Source: Deltaproteobacteria bacterium
GTDB taxonomy: Bacteria > SAR324 > NAC60-12
Direction: 5' to 3'
Length of the DNA: 16,698 bases
Assembly (NCBI GenBank): GCA_003541985.1
Contig: DPLM01000392.1
Span: 1-16,698 of the forward strand
Shown: one piece after another, positions 14,989 to 16,698 of the stretch
How the letters are laid out: every line of letters begins with the position of its first letter
Numbering within the stretch: position 1 is the stretch's first letter
Notes under the pieces: generated by a model
The model's input: only the letters and a program-made list of their open reading frames with translations
The model's database searches: none
Told to the model about the DNA's origin: nothing
Made by a program: the position numbers and the translations under genes

Positions 14989-16002
14989 TTATCTACCCAT
15001 CTTCGGTTTTGAATATCGATTAGCGTATTCTACAATGTCTTCAGCATCTGACCACTTATCAATCATTTTGAATGGTCCAGACCAACTTTGCGGGGGAGTT
15101 TCACCTTTACTGTGTGCAACAAACGCATCGGCAACTCCGACTGCGCTATCGTCGATTGGTCGTAAAACAGATGCTGTCAACCATCCTTCCTTCATAGCTA
15201 TGATTTCATCCCCAGTACCGCCAAACCCCATGGTAGCAATTTGATCAGATTTTCCTATTTGTCTTACCGCCTGTCCAGCACCTAAGCCAATCGTCGTGGA
15301 AACTCCATAGATTAAATCAAGATCGTCATGCGCTGCCAACAAATTTTGAGCCGCTTCATAAGCTTTGCTACGGTCGAAATCTGTATGTGGTCCAATTATT
15401 ACCTCAATATCAGGGTATTGTTCTACAACATTTAAGAATCCTTCCATTCTCCTATCACTAGCAACTCCTGGTGCTCCTTGGAGAATTGCAATTTTACCTT
15501 TACCACCTAGGTGCATACTCGCCCACGACCCAGAAATTTTGCCTCCCAACAGGTGAGAGAATGCGACATATGTCATTGCACGTGCTTGCTCATCCTCATG
15601 TGGGTCCAGATAATTAAAAACAATCGTCGGTATTCCTGCTTTTTTTAGCTTTCTAAGTGCAGGGATGCAGGCCTCATATTCTGTTGGCCCTAGGAAAACG
15701 TAGTCTACTCCTTTGGCAATCACTGATTCTACTTGAGCCAATTGCCCTGCATGATCGACATGAGACGAAACTGCCAAAGATTGAATCTCATAATCAACTC
15801 CCAATTCATCCAAGCGACCCTGTATTGCCCAGAAGACTCTTTCCCATGCATCTGAAATATCAAATGAAGGCGAAAGATATGCTATTTTCATGGTTTCGGC
15901 CTTACTAACTTTGGGTGAAACAGTAAGACCTAGGAAAAATGCGCTCATCGCAATCATTGTAATCGCAATGAATGATTTCTGAATCATGTGTCTTTTGAAC
16001 AT
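14989..16002 (-). CDS. Periplasmic sugar-binding protein of ribose-type ABC importer
   Basis: A 337-residue periplasmic binding protein of the LacI/RbsB fold. The N-terminus MFKRHMIQKS followed by hydrophobic FIAITMIAMSAFFLGL is a Sec signal peptide, with probable cleavage at VSKA|ETM near residue 35. The mature protein opens MKIAYLSPSFDISDAWERVFWAIQ, the first strand and helix of the fold. Then come LGVDYEIQSL, a VESVIAKGVDYVFLGPTEYEA segment (cf. the IDALI...P pattern), GGKGKIAILQGAPGVASDRRMEGF (hinge and second domain) and DLDLIYGVSTTIGLGAGQAV. Start: the ATG at 16002 has GGAG 6 nt upstream; a TTG further up (16014) contains part of that site and is not favoured. It is the first gene of the ABC operon. 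Ligand may be a monosaccharide, or autoinducer- or polyol-like; not determinable here. Confidence 0.94.
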   Translation of the reverse strand: MFKRHMIQKSFIAITMIAMSAFFLGLTVSPKVSKAETMKIAYLSPSFDISDAWERVFWAIQGRLDELGVDYEIQSLAVSSHVDHAGQLAQVESVIAKGVDYVFLGPTEYEACIPALRKLKKAGIPTIVFNYLDPHEDEQARAMTYVAFSHLLGGKISGSWASMHLGGKGKIAILQGAPGVASDRRMEGFLNVVEQYPDIEVIIGPHTDFDRSKAYEAAQNLLAAHDDLDLIYGVSTTIGLGAGQAVRQIGKSDQIATMGFGGTGDEIIAMKEGWLTASVLRPIDDSAVGVADAFVAHSKGETPPQSWSGPFKMIDKWSDAEDIVEYANRYSKPKMGR

Positions 16003-16010
16003 GTGAATCT

Positions 16011-16020
16011 CCAATATTGG
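16011..16020. repeat. Perfect palindrome overlapping the Shine-Dalgarno of the binding-protein gene
   Basis: CCAATATTGG is a perfect 10-bp palindrome starting 8 nt before the ATG at 16002 and covering part of the GGAG site. It could hide the ribosome site in RNA or serve as an operator half-site. It is short, so chance is not excluded. Confidence 0.3.
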
Positions 16021-16066
16021 ATTTGAAAGATTTTTCGATTACCTTATTAACCGAAATGATGAGTTG

Positions 16067-16097
16067 ATTATGTCAAACAAACTTAATTTACAGTCAA
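16067..16097 (-). promoter_or_regulatory. Candidate promoter region of the sugar ABC operon
   Basis: On the minus strand, TTGACT (16097-16092) and CATAAT (16072-16067) are separated by 19 bp, somewhat long. A perfect TTGACA (16076-16071) overlaps but has no good -10 at 17 bp. The region 16020-16160 is very AT-rich. Low confidence. Confidence 0.3.
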
Positions 16098-16198
16098 GGT
16101 GTTTTTTATTTTAGTATTTGAAAACAAAATAAAAATTACTTTTCAAATTAATATATCTTGGAGTTAGATTAATCGAACGGTTTAGACAAAAGAACTAG

Positions 16199-16698
16199 CC
16201 TCTAAGCCTTGAAGATTTGCGAAGGCAATGTCCTCACTACGCTTGTCCAGACTACATCCTCTTGGGTAAGAATTGAGTTACACAATACTATCGTTGTTTG
16301 GCTTGCAGCTAACCTATCTGACACTGCGCTGAGGTAAAAAACTTCACCCTCAAAGAGTAGGCTCAAAAGCTATACCTTAACGGCTGGGACTCAGAGCCAG
16401 AATTCTGAGAATCATTCATGAAACGGTTTTCTGCTTGGTTTTCCAGGCCGCTGAACAGTCACTGGTGATCCAACCCAAGCCCGATCGGTCATTGAAAGCA
16501 ATAAACTCTGTAACTTTTTCTCTAAAAAAAGGCCAAATACTAGGATCTAGGAAGCGATAAATTCCACTTTTGTCAAAGTGCTTGGCTTAGATTGTACCAG
16601 AAGGTCGATCAGAACTGCCTTGGGGCTTTGGAAGCTTTTGAGAGGCTCTAGCCAAGGTTGACTATGGCACAGACTTTCTCAAAACTTATGAACAGGAT
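16199..16698 (+). pseudogene. Degenerate IS1-like transposase, frameshifted and cut by window edge
   Basis: No long frame survives, but successive pieces in all three + frames align in order with an InsAB-type IS1-like transposase. At 16202-16309 (one TGA inside) there is a zinc ribbon: LEDLRRQCPHYACPDY, then YYRCLACS, giving C-x4-C and C-x2-C. At 16384-16461 comes RLGLRARILRIIHETVF and QAAEQS, like the HTH segment EGxGxRATxRxxxIxxxTVxRW of such transposases. At 16513-16533 TFSLKKG resembles the WSFVxKK after the first catalytic Asp. At 16554-16658 INSTFVKVLG and RRSIRTALGLWKLL fit the RNase H-like core. At 16660-16698 DYGTDFLKTYEQ fits the xYTDFWxAYE block with the second catalytic Asp. At least four frame changes and several stops mean it is dead. 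The alignment is from memory, not a search; the family is likely, the subgroup uncertain. The element's left end is not resolved. Confidence 0.65.

Noticed and set aside
16003..16014. TTG start giving four extra residues on the sugar-binding protein
   Set aside because: The TTG overlaps the GGAG that serves the ATG at 16002, so the ATG is the better start.
16441..16560. A frame reading RSLKAINSVTFSLKKGQILG that resembles the start of an oligopeptide ABC ATPase
   Set aside because: No Walker A follows. The flanking pieces (zinc ribbon before, DYGTDFLKTYEQ after) fit one degenerate transposase better.
1..16698. CRISPR arrays, tRNA or rRNA genes, toxin-antitoxin or phage-defence modules
   Set aside because: I saw no regularly spaced repeats, no tRNA cloverleaf or rRNA stretch, and no defence-protein motifs.

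Overview
The window looks like accessory catabolic chromosome from a Gram-negative bacterium. It has Sec signal peptides on two periplasmic binding proteins, a tripartite tricarboxylate (TTT) transporter, a ribose-type ABC importer, enolase-superfamily dehydratase-like enzymes and two formylglycine-type sulfatases. No rRNA, tRNA or housekeeping gene is present, so taxonomy is a guess. A marine proteobacterium-like heterotroph (for example a SAR324-type lineage) would fit the moderate GC and the many organic-acid and organosulfate genes, but nothing here proves it.

Layout. (i) 1-1005 (+) is an enolase-superfamily (mandelate racemase-like) enzyme cut by the window edge. It converges with a second, complete one at 1021-2121 (-). 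(ii) 2171-3634 (+) is a cytoplasmic sulfatase, divergent from the second dehydratase and convergent with the next operon. (iii) 10335-3667 (-) is a compact six-gene operon read as tctC, tctB, tctA, a LarA-like nickel-pincer racemase/epimerase, a second sulfatase, and a GntR/FCD regulator whose ATG overlaps the sulfatase stop by one base. (iv) 10336-10932 is a long regulatory gap with an imperfect hairpin and GntR-like operator candidates. (v) 10933-13030 (+) holds a small HTH plus coiled-coil protein and a cytoplasmic-type gamma-glutamyltransferase. (vi) 16002-13109 (-) is an AT-rich sugar ABC importer (binding protein, ATPase, permease) with a strong stem-loop between the binding-protein and ATPase genes. 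(vii) 16199 to the right edge holds a frameshifted remnant of an IS1-like transposase on the + strand.

How the genes may work together (inference). TctABC could import a small carboxylated organosulfate. The two sulfatases, which lack signal peptides, would desulfate it in the cytoplasm. The LarA-like enzyme would invert a 2-hydroxy-acid centre and the two enolase-superfamily enzymes would dehydrate the acid. The GntR/FCD regulator would respond to a carboxylate intermediate. The substrate is unknown. The gamma-glutamyltransferase and sugar ABC blocks show no clear link to this pathway.
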